64,000 nt of DNA. It comes from Hyphomicrobiales bacterium. GTDB taxonomy: Bacteria; Pseudomonadota; Alphaproteobacteria; Rhizobiales; Rhizobiaceae. Shown piece after piece: positions 17,913 through 27,662 of the stretch. The stretch spans positions 41,992 through 105,991 of the forward strand of contig UBYA01000020.1 in NCBI GenBank assembly GCA_900469615.1. The letters are read 5' to 3'. The position numbers and the translations under genes are program-made. The notes under the pieces were generated by a model, which made no database searches, had not been told where the DNA came from, and was given only the letters and a program-made list of their open reading frames with translations. Within the stretch, counting starts at the first letter, position 1, and every line of letters starts with the position of its first letter.

Positions 17913-18344
17913 GTGGCGTTCAAGACCATCAGACCTTTGCGTTTCGGAGATTGCGATCCCTCGGGGATCGCCTATTTCCCGTCCTATCTGAACATCCTCG
18001 TCGGGGTGTTGGAAGACTATTTTGCCTCGCTCGGCTTTCCCTGGAGAAAACTGATCGACGACCGCCGCCTCGGCGTGCCCACGGTGCGGCTCGATCTGAC
18101 CTTCGTGAAGCCGGGCCTTCATGGCGACGATCTCGAATTCCTGCTGACGGTTCATGGCATCGGCCGCTCCTCGCTCGACCTGCAACATCAGGTCTCGGCG
18201 AACGGCCATGTGTTGTGGACGGCCAGGCACCGCGTCGTCGCCACCTCGCTCGATACGCATACATCCATTGAATGGCCGGAGGATCTCCGCGCCGCGCTGA
18301 CCTCTCATCTGGAGAAAACCGATGCACACCATCCTGCAACCTGA
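17913..18344 (+). CDS. 4-hydroxybenzoyl-CoA thioesterase family (hotdog) protein
   Basis: A 143-residue hotdog thioesterase. The N-terminal motif RFGDCDPSGIAYFPSY contains the catalytic aspartate D15 of the 4HBT family. A GTG start at 17913 lies 8 bp after the acyl-CoA dehydrogenase stop. The 3' end overlaps the RidA-like gene by 23 bp. It may hydrolyse dead-end aromatic CoA esters, releasing CoA, or act on a late intermediate. The overlap suggests the thioesterase and RidA-like protein are translationally coupled. Confidence 0.87.
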   Translation: MAFKTIRPLRFGDCDPSGIAYFPSYLNILVGVLEDYFASLGFPWRKLIDDRRLGVPTVRLDLTFVKPGLHGDDLEFLLTVHGIGRSSLDLQHQVSANGHVLWTARHRVVATSLDTHTSIEWPEDLRAALTSHLEKTDAHHPAT

Positions 18345-18720
18345 AGGCTGGGCCAAGCCGATCGGCTATGCCAATGGCGTAGCGGCGACGGGCCGCACGG
18401 TGTTCGTCGGCGGCCAGATCGGCTGGAATGCCGCTTGCGAATTCGAAAGCGACGATTTCGTCGAACAAGTGCGCCAGACGTTGAAGAATGTCGTCGCCAT
18501 CCTTGCCGAAGGCGGCGCCGAGCCGAAGCACATCACCTCGATGACCTGGTATTTCACCGACAAGCAGGAATATCTCGGCAATCTGAAAGGCCTCGGTCAG
18601 GCCTATCGCGAGATTATCGGCCGGCACTTCCCGGCCATGGCTGCCGTGCAGGTCGTGGCGCTGGTCGAGGATCGCGCCAAGATCGAGATCCAGGCAACTG
18701 CCGTCATCCCGGAAGAATAG
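18322..18720 (+). CDS. RidA/YjgF/UK114-family protein lacking the active-site arginine
   Basis: A 132-residue Rid-family protein (beta-chorismate-mutase-like trimer fold). RidA enzymes hydrolyse enamines/imines and use an arginine in a PARS motif. Here that stretch is FPAMAAVQVVALV, so the arginine is M106; the glutamate of the KIEIQA motif (E122) is kept. It therefore belongs to an arginine-less Rid subgroup. The monooxygenase/reductase product of this operon is itself an enamine, so a role in deaminating or handling that CoA ester is attractive but inferred. Confidence 0.9.
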   Translation: MHTILQPEGWAKPIGYANGVAATGRTVFVGGQIGWNAACEFESDDFVEQVRQTLKNVVAILAEGGAEPKHITSMTWYFTDKQEYLGNLKGLGQAYREIIGRHFPAMAAVQVVALVEDRAKIEIQATAVIPEE

Positions 18721-18739
18721 AGGACAGGCGGTCAAGATC

Positions 18740-20707
18740 ATGTCGGCATTGCGCTTTTCGGACACCATCTCGGCGACGCTGACCGACGAGGTGCTCGTCG
18801 TCACCATTGACAACGCGCCGGTCAACGCGCTTTCCGCCAATGTCAGGGCCGGCCTGATGGCCGCGTTCGAGCACGCCGAGAAGGACGGCAATGTTGCCGC
18901 CGTCGTGCTGACGGGGGCAGGCAACAGCTTCATCGGCGGTGCCGACATCAAGGAATTCGGCAAGCCGCCGGTCGAGCCGCTTCTGCCCGATGTCATTGCC
19001 CGTATCGAGATCTTTGCAAAACCCGTTATCGCGGCGATCAATGGCGCCGCCCTCGGCGGCGGACTGGAAGTGGCGCTCACCTGCCACCGCCGCCTTGCCG
19101 CATCCGCCGCCAAGCTCGGGCTTCCCGAGGTCAAGCTCGGCATCGTGCCGGGTGCCGGCGGCACGCAGCGCCTGCCGCGCCTGACCGGCATCGCGGCCGC
19201 CATCGACATGATTGCCAACGGCCGGATCGTCTCCACCGCCGAAGCCCTCAAGCTCGGCATCATTGACGCGGCAGCCAGCGGCGAGCTGATTGCTGAGGCA
19301 GTTGCAGATGCCAAGGCCGCCATCGCCGCCCCCATACGCCGCACCGGATCGCTGACGGTTCAGCCGGAAGCTCCCGAGGCGGTCGACAAGGCAGCAGCCG
19401 ATGCATTGCGCAAGGCGCGCGGTCAGCGCGCGCCGGCAGAAGCGGTCCGCCTCGTGCGTCTGGCGGCAACCGCCTCCCTTTCGGATGGTCTTGCCGAGGA
19501 ACGACGCACCTTCATCGCGCTGCGCGACAGCGAGGAGGCGGCCGCACTGCGCCATGTCTTCTTTGCGGAACGCGCAGCCGGCAAGGTCGACGGGCTCGAT
19601 GCGGTCACTCCGCGCCGGATCGAAACCGTCGGCATCGTCGGCACTGGCCTCATGGGGTCCGGGATTGCCGTCTCGGCGCTCAACGGCGGCTACCGTGTCA
19701 TTGGCGTCGAGCAGACCGGCGAAGCGGCCGAAAAGGGACGCGAACGCATTACCGGCCTCATCGACAAGGCGGTGCAATCCGGTCGCCTCGATGCTGCCGG
19801 CCGTGACGATCGCCTTAGCCGCCTGACGGTGACGGCGCAAATGCAGGAACTGGCGGAGGCCGATATCGTCATCGAAGCCGTCTTCGACGATCTCGCCGTC
19901 AAGACCGAACTTTTCCAGCGCCTCGATGACATCGTTCGCGCCGATACGATCCTCGCGACCAATACGAGCTATCTCGATCCGGATACGATTGCCGCGGCCA
20001 CCAGGCTGCCGGCGCGCGTCGTCGGGCTGCATTTCTTTTCGCCCGCCAACATCATGCGGCTGCTTGAGGTGGTGAACTGCAAGGAGACCGCGCCCGACGT
20101 GCTGGCGACGGCCCTTGCCTTGGCAAAACGGCTGGGCAAGCTGCCCATCGTCTCCGGCGTCACCGAAGGCTTCATCGGCAACCGCATCTTTTCCGCCTAT
20201 CGCCGCGAAGCCGAATATATGCTCGAAGACGGTGCCTCGCCGCAGGAGATCGATGCCGCGCTGGAAGCCTATGGTTTCCCGATGGGTCCATTCGCCGTCT
20301 TCGACATGGCCGGTCTGGAAATCGCCTGGGCGCGCCGCAAGCGGCAAGCCGCAACCCGTGACCCGAATGAGCGTTACGTCGTCATCGCCGACCGGCTCTG
20401 CGAGGCCGGCCGCTTCGGCCAGAAGTCCGGTCGCGGCTGGTATGCCTATCCCGATGGCAAGCGCACCGTCGATCCGGCAGTGACGGCGATGATCGGGGCC
20501 GCGCGGGCCGAAAAGGGTATCACGCGGAAGCATTTCAACGCCGAAGAGATCGTCGCCCGACTGTTGAAGGCTATGGTCGCCGAAGGAGAGAAGTTGCTTT
20601 CGGAAGGCATCGCTGCCCGCGCAAGCGATATCGATCTCGTGATGATCAACGGCTACGGCTTTCCCGCGAGCAAGGGCGGCCCGATGTTTGCCTCCGGCCG
20701 CCGTTAA
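18740..20707 (+). CDS. Bifunctional enoyl-CoA hydratase/3-hydroxyacyl-CoA dehydrogenase (FadJ/PFE type)
   Basis: A 655-residue multifunctional beta-oxidation protein. Residues about 1-190 form a crotonase domain with intact glutamates (NGAALGGGLEVAL and GLPEVKLGIVPGAGGTQRLP). A central linker leads to the 3-hydroxyacyl-CoA dehydrogenase NAD domain (VGIVGTGLMGSGIAVSAL) and its catalytic histidine motif GLHFFSPANIMRLLEVV, then the C-terminal domain with NRIFSAYRREAEYMLEDG. Last gene of the catabolic operon; converges on the cyclase gene with only 4 bp between stops. No thiolase gene accompanies it. Confidence 0.92.
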   Translation: MSALRFSDTISATLTDEVLVVTIDNAPVNALSANVRAGLMAAFEHAEKDGNVAAVVLTGAGNSFIGGADIKEFGKPPVEPLLPDVIARIEIFAKPVIAAINGAALGGGLEVALTCHRRLAASAAKLGLPEVKLGIVPGAGGTQRLPRLTGIAAAIDMIANGRIVSTAEALKLGIIDAAASGELIAEAVADAKAAIAAPIRRTGSLTVQPEAPEAVDKAAADALRKARGQRAPAEAVRLVRLAATASLSDGLAEERRTFIALRDSEEAAALRHVFFAERAAGKVDGLDAVTPRRIETVGIVGTGLMGSGIAVSALNGGYRVIGVEQTGEAAEKGRERITGLIDKAVQSGRLDAAGRDDRLSRLTVTAQMQELAEADIVIEAVFDDLAVKTELFQRLDDIVRADTILATNTSYLDPDTIAAATRLPARVVGLHFFSPANIMRLLEVVNCKETAPDVLATALALAKRLGKLPIVSGVTEGFIGNRIFSAYRREAEYMLEDGASPQEIDAALEAYGFPMGPFAVFDMAGLEIAWARRKRQAATRDPNERYVVIADRLCEAGRFGQKSGRGWYAYPDGKRTVDPAVTAMIGAARAEKGITRKHFNAEEIVARLLKAMVAEGEKLLSEGIAARASDIDLVMINGYGFPASKGGPMFASGRR

Positions 20708-20711
20708 ACGG

Positions 20712-21923
<1,212 letters not shown>

Positions 21924-22080
21924 GGATGTCTCCCGACCCTTTGAAGGATTCGCTTTAGTACGAAACGAATAGGCTTGGAATGCCGTACGAAGCAAAATAG
22001 CCCCGATACAAGCGACAGATCGCCGCCTCTGTGGCACAGAAGCGGCGATTTGACACGTTAGAAGCGCAGCAGCGGGAGCC

Positions 22081-22983
22081 TCAGGCCTTCGCATGCGGCG
22101 TCAGCAGGTCTTCCAGGCCGATGCGCCGGAAAAGCTCCGCCCGGACACGATCGGCAACACCATTGACGACTTCCGCGCCATCCTCGGCAGGATCTATATG
22201 GGTGCGGAACGGGCGCGTGCCAAACGGCATGTCGACGACATCGGCGATCGCGGCCGCAACCGAAGCGGCATTGGCATCCGCCGGCTCCAGCGAAGCAAGC
22301 CCCTTCAGCGCCTGATCGGGCACGCCGGCATAGGGGCCGTCATCGTATTCGGCGGCCCGGGCCTTGTCCGCCGGCGAACCGGAATGGGCGAAATGGTTCG
22401 TCCCCTTCGTAAAGGCGCCGGGCACGATGATGGCGGTGTCGATCCCCCAGCGGGTCAGCTCCGAAGCGTAGGAGACGGCAAGCGAATCCATGGCAGCCTT
22501 GGCCGCGAAATACGGGGAGAGATAGGGCGGCGTGCCGCCGCGCGTGCTGGAGGAGGATACCCAGACGACCAGCCCTTTTCCTTGCTTGCGCATGTGGGGC
22601 AGCACGGCGCGATTGACGCGCTGGGTGCTGAGCACGTTGATGTCGTAGAGTTCGGCGAACTGCTCCGGCGTGAAGGCTTCCGCCGGGCCGAAGGACATAT
22701 GGCCGGCATTGTGGATGATGGTGTCGATGCGGCCCTGCTCGGCGATGACGGCGGCAATGCCGGCCTCGACGGAGGCGTCCGATGCGACGTCAAGCTCGAC
22801 GGTTCTGAGATCGACGCCGTTCTGTTCGGCGAATGCAGCTGCCGCCGCGACCTGTCCGGCATTGCGTCCCTTGGTTTCGCGGATGCCGGCATAGACCGTG
22901 TGTCCTGCCTTGGCGAGGGCGCGTGCCGTCAGGGCGCCGAAGCCGCTCGATGCTCCCGTGATGACGATGACTTGCTTGCTCAT
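22081..22983 (-). CDS. SDR-family oxidoreductase
   Basis: A 300-residue short-chain dehydrogenase, longer than the classical 250 because of a C-terminal extension. The cofactor motif is ITGASSGFGALTA, the NAG motif is HNAGHM, and the catalytic YxxxK is YFAAK. ATG 22983 is preceded by AAAGGAACGGG. It lies 51 bp downstream of another SDR on the same strand; both are probably one operon divergent from the LysR regulator. Substrate unknown. Confidence 0.87.
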   Translation of the reverse strand: MSKQVIVITGASSGFGALTARALAKAGHTVYAGIRETKGRNAGQVAAAAAFAEQNGVDLRTVELDVASDASVEAGIAAVIAEQGRIDTIIHNAGHMSFGPAEAFTPEQFAELYDINVLSTQRVNRAVLPHMRKQGKGLVVWVSSSSTRGGTPPYLSPYFAAKAAMDSLAVSYASELTRWGIDTAIIVPGAFTKGTNHFAHSGSPADKARAAEYDDGPYAGVPDQALKGLASLEPADANAASVAAAIADVVDMPFGTRPFRTHIDPAEDGAEVVNGVADRVRAELFRRIGLEDLLTPHAKA

Positions 22984-23034
22984 GATCCCGTTCCTTTCCT
23001 GGATCGGCTGTTGCTGGCGATGGCTACGGGTGTC

Positions 23035-23775
23035 TCAGATCATGCCGCCATTGGCGCGCAGCGTCTGGCCGTTGATCCAGCCGCCATCGGGACCGACGAG
23101 GAAGGAGACCGCCGCGGCAATATCCTGCGGCGTGCCCAAGCGCTCCAGCGGGTTCATCTTGGCCATGCGGTCGATGAGCTCGTCGCTCTTGCCGTTCAGG
23201 AAGAGATCCGTCGCCGTCGGGCCGGGCGCGACGGCGTTGACGGTGATCGACCGGCCGCGCAATTCCTTCGCCATGATGCCCGTCATGAGCTCGACCGCCG
23301 CCTTCGTCGCGGCATAGACGCCGTAGGTTTCGAGCTTGAGACCGACCACGCTGGTCGAGAAATTGACGATGCGGCCGCCGTCGCGCAGGCGCTTGCCGGC
23401 TTCGCGCAGCGTGTTGAAGGTGCCCTTGAGGTTGATGGCGATATGGCGGTCGAAATGCGCGTCGTCCGCATCGGCGATCCTGGCGAGCTGCATGATCCCG
23501 GCATTGTTGACCAGCACGTCGACGCCGCCGAAGGCAGCCTCTGCCGCATCGAACATGCGGCGCACGGCTTCGACATCGGAAACATCGGCTTTCGCGGTCA
23601 GCGCCTTGCCGCCTTTTGCCTCGATCCTGCGGGCAAGTTCCTCGGCGGCGGCTTCGCTGCCGGCGTAGTTGATGACGACGGTGAAGCCATCCCCGGCCAA
23701 ACGCTCCGCAATAGCCGCGCCGATGCCGCGAGATGCGCCGGTGATAATCGCTACCTTATTGGAATTACTGCTCAT
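23035..23775 (-). CDS. SDR-family oxidoreductase (3-oxoacyl-ACP reductase-like)
   Basis: A 246-residue classical SDR. The cofactor motif is ITGASRGIGAAIAERLA, NNAG is in VLVNNAGIM, and the catalytic motif is YAATK. C-terminal sequence DGGWINGQTLRANGGMI is typical of glucose/ribitol dehydrogenase-like SDRs. The start ATG 23775 has GATGAGG a few nt upstream. First gene of a two-SDR operon; its start faces the LysR gene across 121 bp, so LysR control is likely. Confidence 0.88.
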   Translation of the reverse strand: MSSNSNKVAIITGASRGIGAAIAERLAGDGFTVVINYAGSEAAAEELARRIEAKGGKALTAKADVSDVEAVRRMFDAAEAAFGGVDVLVNNAGIMQLARIADADDAHFDRHIAINLKGTFNTLREAGKRLRDGGRIVNFSTSVVGLKLETYGVYAATKAAVELMTGIMAKELRGRSITVNAVAPGPTATDLFLNGKSDELIDRMAKMNPLERLGTPQDIAAAVSFLVGPDGGWINGQTLRANGGMI

Positions 23776-23896
23776 TTTCCTCATCCTTCTTTGCTTTGCG
23801 CCATAGCGCCTTTCGATGAGGAGAAGATGCCCCTTTTCAGGATGCGGATAATCAGCCATTAATCGCCATCACTATCCGGAATTATCGAACAAAAAG

Positions 23897-24808
23897 ATGG
23901 ACAGATTCGATGCCATGCGGGTGTTTTGCCGGGTCGTCGAGCGGCGCAGCTTCACGCTTGCCGCCGAAGACACCGGCCTGCCCCGCTCAACGGTGACGGA
24001 TGCGATCAAGCGGCTTGAGGCGCGGCTCGGCGTGCGCCTGCTACAGCGCACGACGCGGCACGTCAGCCCGACGCTGGACGGCGAGGCCTATTACCAGCGC
24101 TGCCTGCGCATCCTCTCCGATATCGAGGATGCCGAAGGCGCCTTTGCCGGCGCCAGGCCGAAGGGCGTGCTGCGCGTCGACGTACACGGAACGCTCGCCC
24201 GGCACTTCGTCCTTCCGAACCTGCCTTCATTCCTCGAAACCTATCCCGATATCGAATTGCAGATCACCGAGGGCGACCGGTTCGTCGATCTGATCCGCGA
24301 GGGCATCGACTGCGTGCTGCGCGTCGGCACGCTTCAGGATAGCGACATGATCGGCAGGCGTGTCGCGATGCTGGAAGAAGTGACGCTTGCGGCGCCCGCC
24401 TATGTCGAGCGCTTCGGCATGCCGACTCATCCGGATCAACTCGACGGCCATCGCATGATCGGCTTCCGCTCTTCCGCCACGGGCGGATTGCTGCCGCTGG
24501 AATTCCAGATAGACGGCACCGTGCGTGAAATCACACTGCCTGCCACCATCTCCGTCAATGCGGCCGAGAGCTATTTCGCTGCGGCCAGGCTTGGCCTCGG
24601 CCTGATCCAGGTTCCGCGCTATCACGCGGAAGAAGCGCTGCAATCCGGCGAGCTGCTCCATATCCTGCGGAAATATCCGCCGACGCGAACGCCCGTCTCG
24701 ATGCTCTATCCGCGCAGCCGCCAGCTTTCGCCGCGCGTCCGCGTCTTCATCGAATGGCTGGTCAAAATATTTGGCGAACAGAACAGCGCCAAAATACGGG
24801 CTGGATGA
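23897..24808 (+). CDS. LysR-family transcriptional regulator
   Basis: A 303-residue LTTR. The N-terminal helix-turn-helix reads FCRVVERRSFTLAAEDTGLP then RSTVTDAIKRLEARLGVRLL, and the C-terminal half is a periplasmic-binding-like effector domain (VDLIREGIDCVLRVG, IQVPRYHAEEALQSGELL). It belongs to the branch that often controls a divergent oxidoreductase. Regulation of the SDR pair at 22081-23775 is the most likely role, judged from the divergent 121 bp spacing. A role over the downstream LLM gene is also possible. Confidence 0.92.
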   Translation: MDRFDAMRVFCRVVERRSFTLAAEDTGLPRSTVTDAIKRLEARLGVRLLQRTTRHVSPTLDGEAYYQRCLRILSDIEDAEGAFAGARPKGVLRVDVHGTLARHFVLPNLPSFLETYPDIELQITEGDRFVDLIREGIDCVLRVGTLQDSDMIGRRVAMLEEVTLAAPAYVERFGMPTHPDQLDGHRMIGFRSSATGGLLPLEFQIDGTVREITLPATISVNAAESYFAAARLGLGLIQVPRYHAEEALQSGELLHILRKYPPTRTPVSMLYPRSRQLSPRVRVFIEWLVKIFGEQNSAKIRAG

Positions 24809-24945
24809 TTATTCCATAAAAGCGATCAAATAAATGAAATCGGCTCTTTGAATGCGTCAGGGCCGCGCCTACGTCGTAATGCATCATTCCGCTGGCGATG
24901 TCGCTCCGGCGTCGCGATAGCCTGACGACCTTCGAGAGAGAGCCG

Positions 24946-26292
24946 ATGACCGAACAGAAGCAATTGAAGCTCGGCGCCTTCATGCGCCCCGTCAGCCTGC
25001 ATACCGGTGCCTGGCGCTATCCCGGCGCCTACCCGGATGCCAACTTCAATTTCAAGCATATCAAGAGCTTCGCCCAGGAGCTGGAAAAAGCGAAGTTCGA
25101 TGCCTTCTTCATGGCCGACCACCTGGCGGTTCTCAACATGCCGATCGAGGCGTTGAAGCGCAGCCAGACCGTGACGTCCTTCGAGCCTTTCACCCTGCTT
25201 TCGGCGCTCGCCGCCGTCACCGACAGGATCGGCCTCGTTGCGACGGCATCCACCACCTTCGACCTGCCCTATCACATCGCCCGCCGCTTCGCCTCGCTCG
25301 ACCACATCAGCGGCGGCCGCGCCGGCTGGAACATCGTCACCACGTCCAATCCGGACGCCGCCCTCAATTTCGGCCTCGAAGAGCATATGGAACATGGCGA
25401 GCGCTACCATCGCGCCCGCGAGTTCTACGATGTCGTCACCGGCCTGTGGGACAGTTTTGCCGACGACGCCTTCATCCACGATGCCGAAAGCGGCATCTTC
25501 TTCGATCCGGAACGCATGCATGTCCTCGGCCACAAGGGCGAGGAACTCAGCGTCCGCGGCCCCCTCAACATCGCCCGTCCGCCGCAGGGCTGGCCGGTCA
25601 TCGTGCAGGCGGGGCAATCGGACGCCGGCCGCCAGCTTGCCGCGGAAACTGCCGAAGCGGTTTTCGCCGCACCCCGCAATCTTGCCGACGGCAAGGCGAT
25701 CTTCGCCGATATCAAGGGGCGGATGAAGGCGATCGGCCGCAATCCGGATCACCTGAAGATCCTGCCCGCCGCTTTCATCGTCGTCGGCGACACCATCGAG
25801 GAGGCAAAAGCCAAGCGGGCGAAGCTCGACAGCCTCGTCCACTACGACAGCGCCATCGCATCGCTTTCGATCGCACTCGGACACGATGCCTCCGGATTCG
25901 ACCCCGACGGCCCCCTGCCGGAAATTCCCGAGACCAATGCCAGCAAGAGCGGACGCGAACGCGTCATCGCCCTTGCCGAGACGGAAAAGCTGACCGTGCG
26001 CCAGCTTGCCCAGCGGCTCGGCGGCTACGCCGGCCTCGCTTTCGTCGGCACGCCTGAGACCATTGCCGACGAGATGGAAAAGTGGCTGCATGAGGAAGGT
26101 TCGGATGGCTTCAACGTCGTCTTCCCCTTCCTGCCGCAGGGCCTGCTTGACGTGACCACCCGTGTTGTTCCAGAGCTTCAGCGACGCGGCATCTTCCGCC
26201 GCGACTACGAAGGCACGACATTGCGCGAACATCTGGGCTTGCCGCGCCCGGAGAACCGCTTCTTCAAGGCAACGGCTGCGGCAGCGCAGTAA
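24946..26292 (+). CDS. LLM-class FMN-dependent monooxygenase (NtaA/DmoA/SnaA type)
   Basis: A 448-residue two-component flavin monooxygenase of the bacterial-luciferase fold. Characteristic motifs: MTEQKQLKLGAFM start, GAWRYPGAYPDANFNF, FFMADHLAVL, SLDHISGGRAGWNIVTTSN and WPVIVQAGQSDAGRQLAAE. The family oxidises NTA, EDTA, dimethyl sulfide or dibenzothiophene sulfone using FMNH2 supplied by a separate reductase; no reductase gene is adjacent. ATG 24946 is chosen for GAGAGAG upstream; ATG 24898 adds 16 residues without a clear ribosome site. It forms a pair with the next gene, 7 bp downstream. Confidence 0.9.
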   Translation: MTEQKQLKLGAFMRPVSLHTGAWRYPGAYPDANFNFKHIKSFAQELEKAKFDAFFMADHLAVLNMPIEALKRSQTVTSFEPFTLLSALAAVTDRIGLVATASTTFDLPYHIARRFASLDHISGGRAGWNIVTTSNPDAALNFGLEEHMEHGERYHRAREFYDVVTGLWDSFADDAFIHDAESGIFFDPERMHVLGHKGEELSVRGPLNIARPPQGWPVIVQAGQSDAGRQLAAETAEAVFAAPRNLADGKAIFADIKGRMKAIGRNPDHLKILPAAFIVVGDTIEEAKAKRAKLDSLVHYDSAIASLSIALGHDASGFDPDGPLPEIPETNASKSGRERVIALAETEKLTVRQLAQRLGGYAGLAFVGTPETIADEMEKWLHEEGSDGFNVVFPFLPQGLLDVTTRVVPELQRRGIFRRDYEGTTLREHLGLPRPENRFFKATAAAAQ

Positions 26293-26299
26293 GAGAGAC

Positions 26300-26848
26300 A
26301 TGAAAATGAGCCATATCACCCCGATCGACTATGAAACCGCTTCCGAGGCCGTGCGCGCCGAACATGATCGCGAGGTGCAGCTGCGCGGCCGCATGACGAA
26401 CATGAAGCGGACGCTGCTGCATTCGCCAGTGGCGCATCGCATCTATGCGGAGTGGTTTCCCTTGCGCGAAGAGCTGCGCCCGGCGCTGGACGACCGCGCC
26501 GTCTGGCTGCTTTGCCAAGCTATCGCGATCGAATGCCGCTCGATCATCCCCGTCGGTTTCTTCAGGCGCGCGCTCATCAATGCCGGCCTGACGCCGGAAA
26601 CGATCGTGCCGACCGAAGATGAGGCCCTGCTGATCGAATTTGGCAAGGCGATCGTCAGGGATTCCAATGCCATTCCGGAAGAGGTCTGGACGCGGCTTAA
26701 AGCACGCTACGACGAACCGACACTCGCCAATCTCGTGGCTTTCGCTGGGATTATGATCGCCACTGCGATCTACAACAATGCCGTCAAGGTGGATATCGAT
26801 CCGGAGCTTGGCCCCTATCTCGAAGGATTTCAGTTTCCCACGAAATAG
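26300..26848 (+). CDS. AhpD/carboxymuconolactone-decarboxylase-like protein
   Basis: A 182-residue protein related to AhpD-like helical proteins but without a CxxC pair; ECRSII retains only one cysteine. The pattern SPVAHRIYAEWFPLREELRP then DDRAVWLLCQAIAIECRSI is the CMD/AhpD core. Two close starts exist: ATG 26300 and ATG 26306; AAGAGAG at 26291 favours 26306 by spacing, giving 180 residues. It probably belongs to the LLM operon. Peroxidase or protein-folding accessory roles are only guesses. Confidence 0.72.
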   Translation: MKMSHITPIDYETASEAVRAEHDREVQLRGRMTNMKRTLLHSPVAHRIYAEWFPLREELRPALDDRAVWLLCQAIAIECRSIIPVGFFRRALINAGLTPETIVPTEDEALLIEFGKAIVRDSNAIPEEVWTRLKARYDEPTLANLVAFAGIMIATAIYNNAVKVDIDPELGPYLEGFQFPTK

Positions 26849-26854
26849 AATGGC

Positions 26855-27015
26855 CCCTCACCCCAGCCCTTTCCCCGTTTTGACGGGGAGAGGGCGATCT
26901 TGCCAGATCACGCCGCCCAGCGGCCAAATAAGAAAATTGATCTCCGTACCTCGCCCAACTCCGCGAGCAGAGAGGGATGGTGATAGCCCTTCGACAAGCT
27001 CAGGAGGGCGGATGA
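26855..27015. repeat. Intergenic palindromic repeat block
   Basis: Contains CCCTCACCCCAGCCCTTTCC, CCGTTTTGACGGGGAGAGG and, at the far side, CTTCGACAAGCTCAGGAGGG with GCGGATGAGGGGC. It is related to the blocks at 5024-5200 and 34745-34885. It fills the convergent gap between the AhpD-like gene and osmC. Confidence 0.7.
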
Positions 27016-27023
27016 GGGGCTAT

Positions 27024-27452
27024 TTATCCCGATATCGTCGTCGAAAACTGCGGATTGCCGCGGATCGTGTTGCTCACGGTGCAGATTTCATCTTCGGCCG
27101 CATGGGCGATCGCGTTGCGGATCTCATCGCTGAAATCGCCCTTGATGATGAAAGCGATGTTGAACTTTTCCACCCGAGAAAGCCCTTCGGCAGCCTTTTC
27201 GCCTGTGACGACGGCAGTCACTTCGGTCAGTTTGTCGAGCACGCCGAGACTGCTTGCCGCCATGCGGGCGCTTAAGACCAGACAGGCGGAGAGTGACGAA
27301 TAAAGCAGATCGAGCGGGTTGAAACCGGGCTGCGACGGCGAGGTGACGATGTCGATCTCACCGCCCGTCACCGAGGTCACATGCGGAAAACCGGTGCGGC
27401 CGAGCGTAGCGGTGGCGCCGGTCTGTCTTGTCTTCACTTTCAGTTCTGCCAT
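27024..27452 (-). CDS. OsmC-family protein
   Basis: A 142-residue OsmC/Ohr-like protein. The family cysteines are visible in SACLVLSARM and in DEICTVSNTI, spaced as in peroxide-reducing OsmC/Ohr proteins. The start follows a weak ribosome site. It is on its own, divergent from glycerate 2-kinase. Organic hydroperoxide reduction is the expected activity; the exact subfamily (OsmC, Ohr, YhfA-like) is uncertain. Confidence 0.85.
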   Translation of the reverse strand: MAELKVKTRQTGATATLGRTGFPHVTSVTGGEIDIVTSPSQPGFNPLDLLYSSLSACLVLSARMAASSLGVLDKLTEVTAVVTGEKAAEGLSRVEKFNIAFIIKGDFSDEIRNAIAHAAEDEICTVSNTIRGNPQFSTTISG

Positions 27453-27586
27453 GTCGAAAATCCTTGAAATAAAGCCGTGAAACCCTTTCCTTCTACATAG
27501 AGATTCTTCGCGCCGGACACAATTGCCGTTCCCGCCCCTTGCGTCTTCCAGCCAGTTAAGCCACCAAATGGTTACAGGCTCTTAGT

Positions 27587-27630
27587 GCAATTCCAGGAAA
27601 AGTGCGGTGTGGTTTTCCGTCCGGAATTGC
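27587..27630 (+). repeat. 44-bp palindromic repeat, copy A
   Basis: Begins GCAATTCC and ends GGAATTGC, forming a hairpin unit of exactly 44 bp. Copies of the same length occur at 29208-29251 (other orientation) and 53100-53143. It lies upstream of glycerate 2-kinase in the 210 bp divergent gap. Confidence 0.75.
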
Positions 27631-27662
27631 GTACAAACGCTCCAGCAGACAGGCACTTCGAC

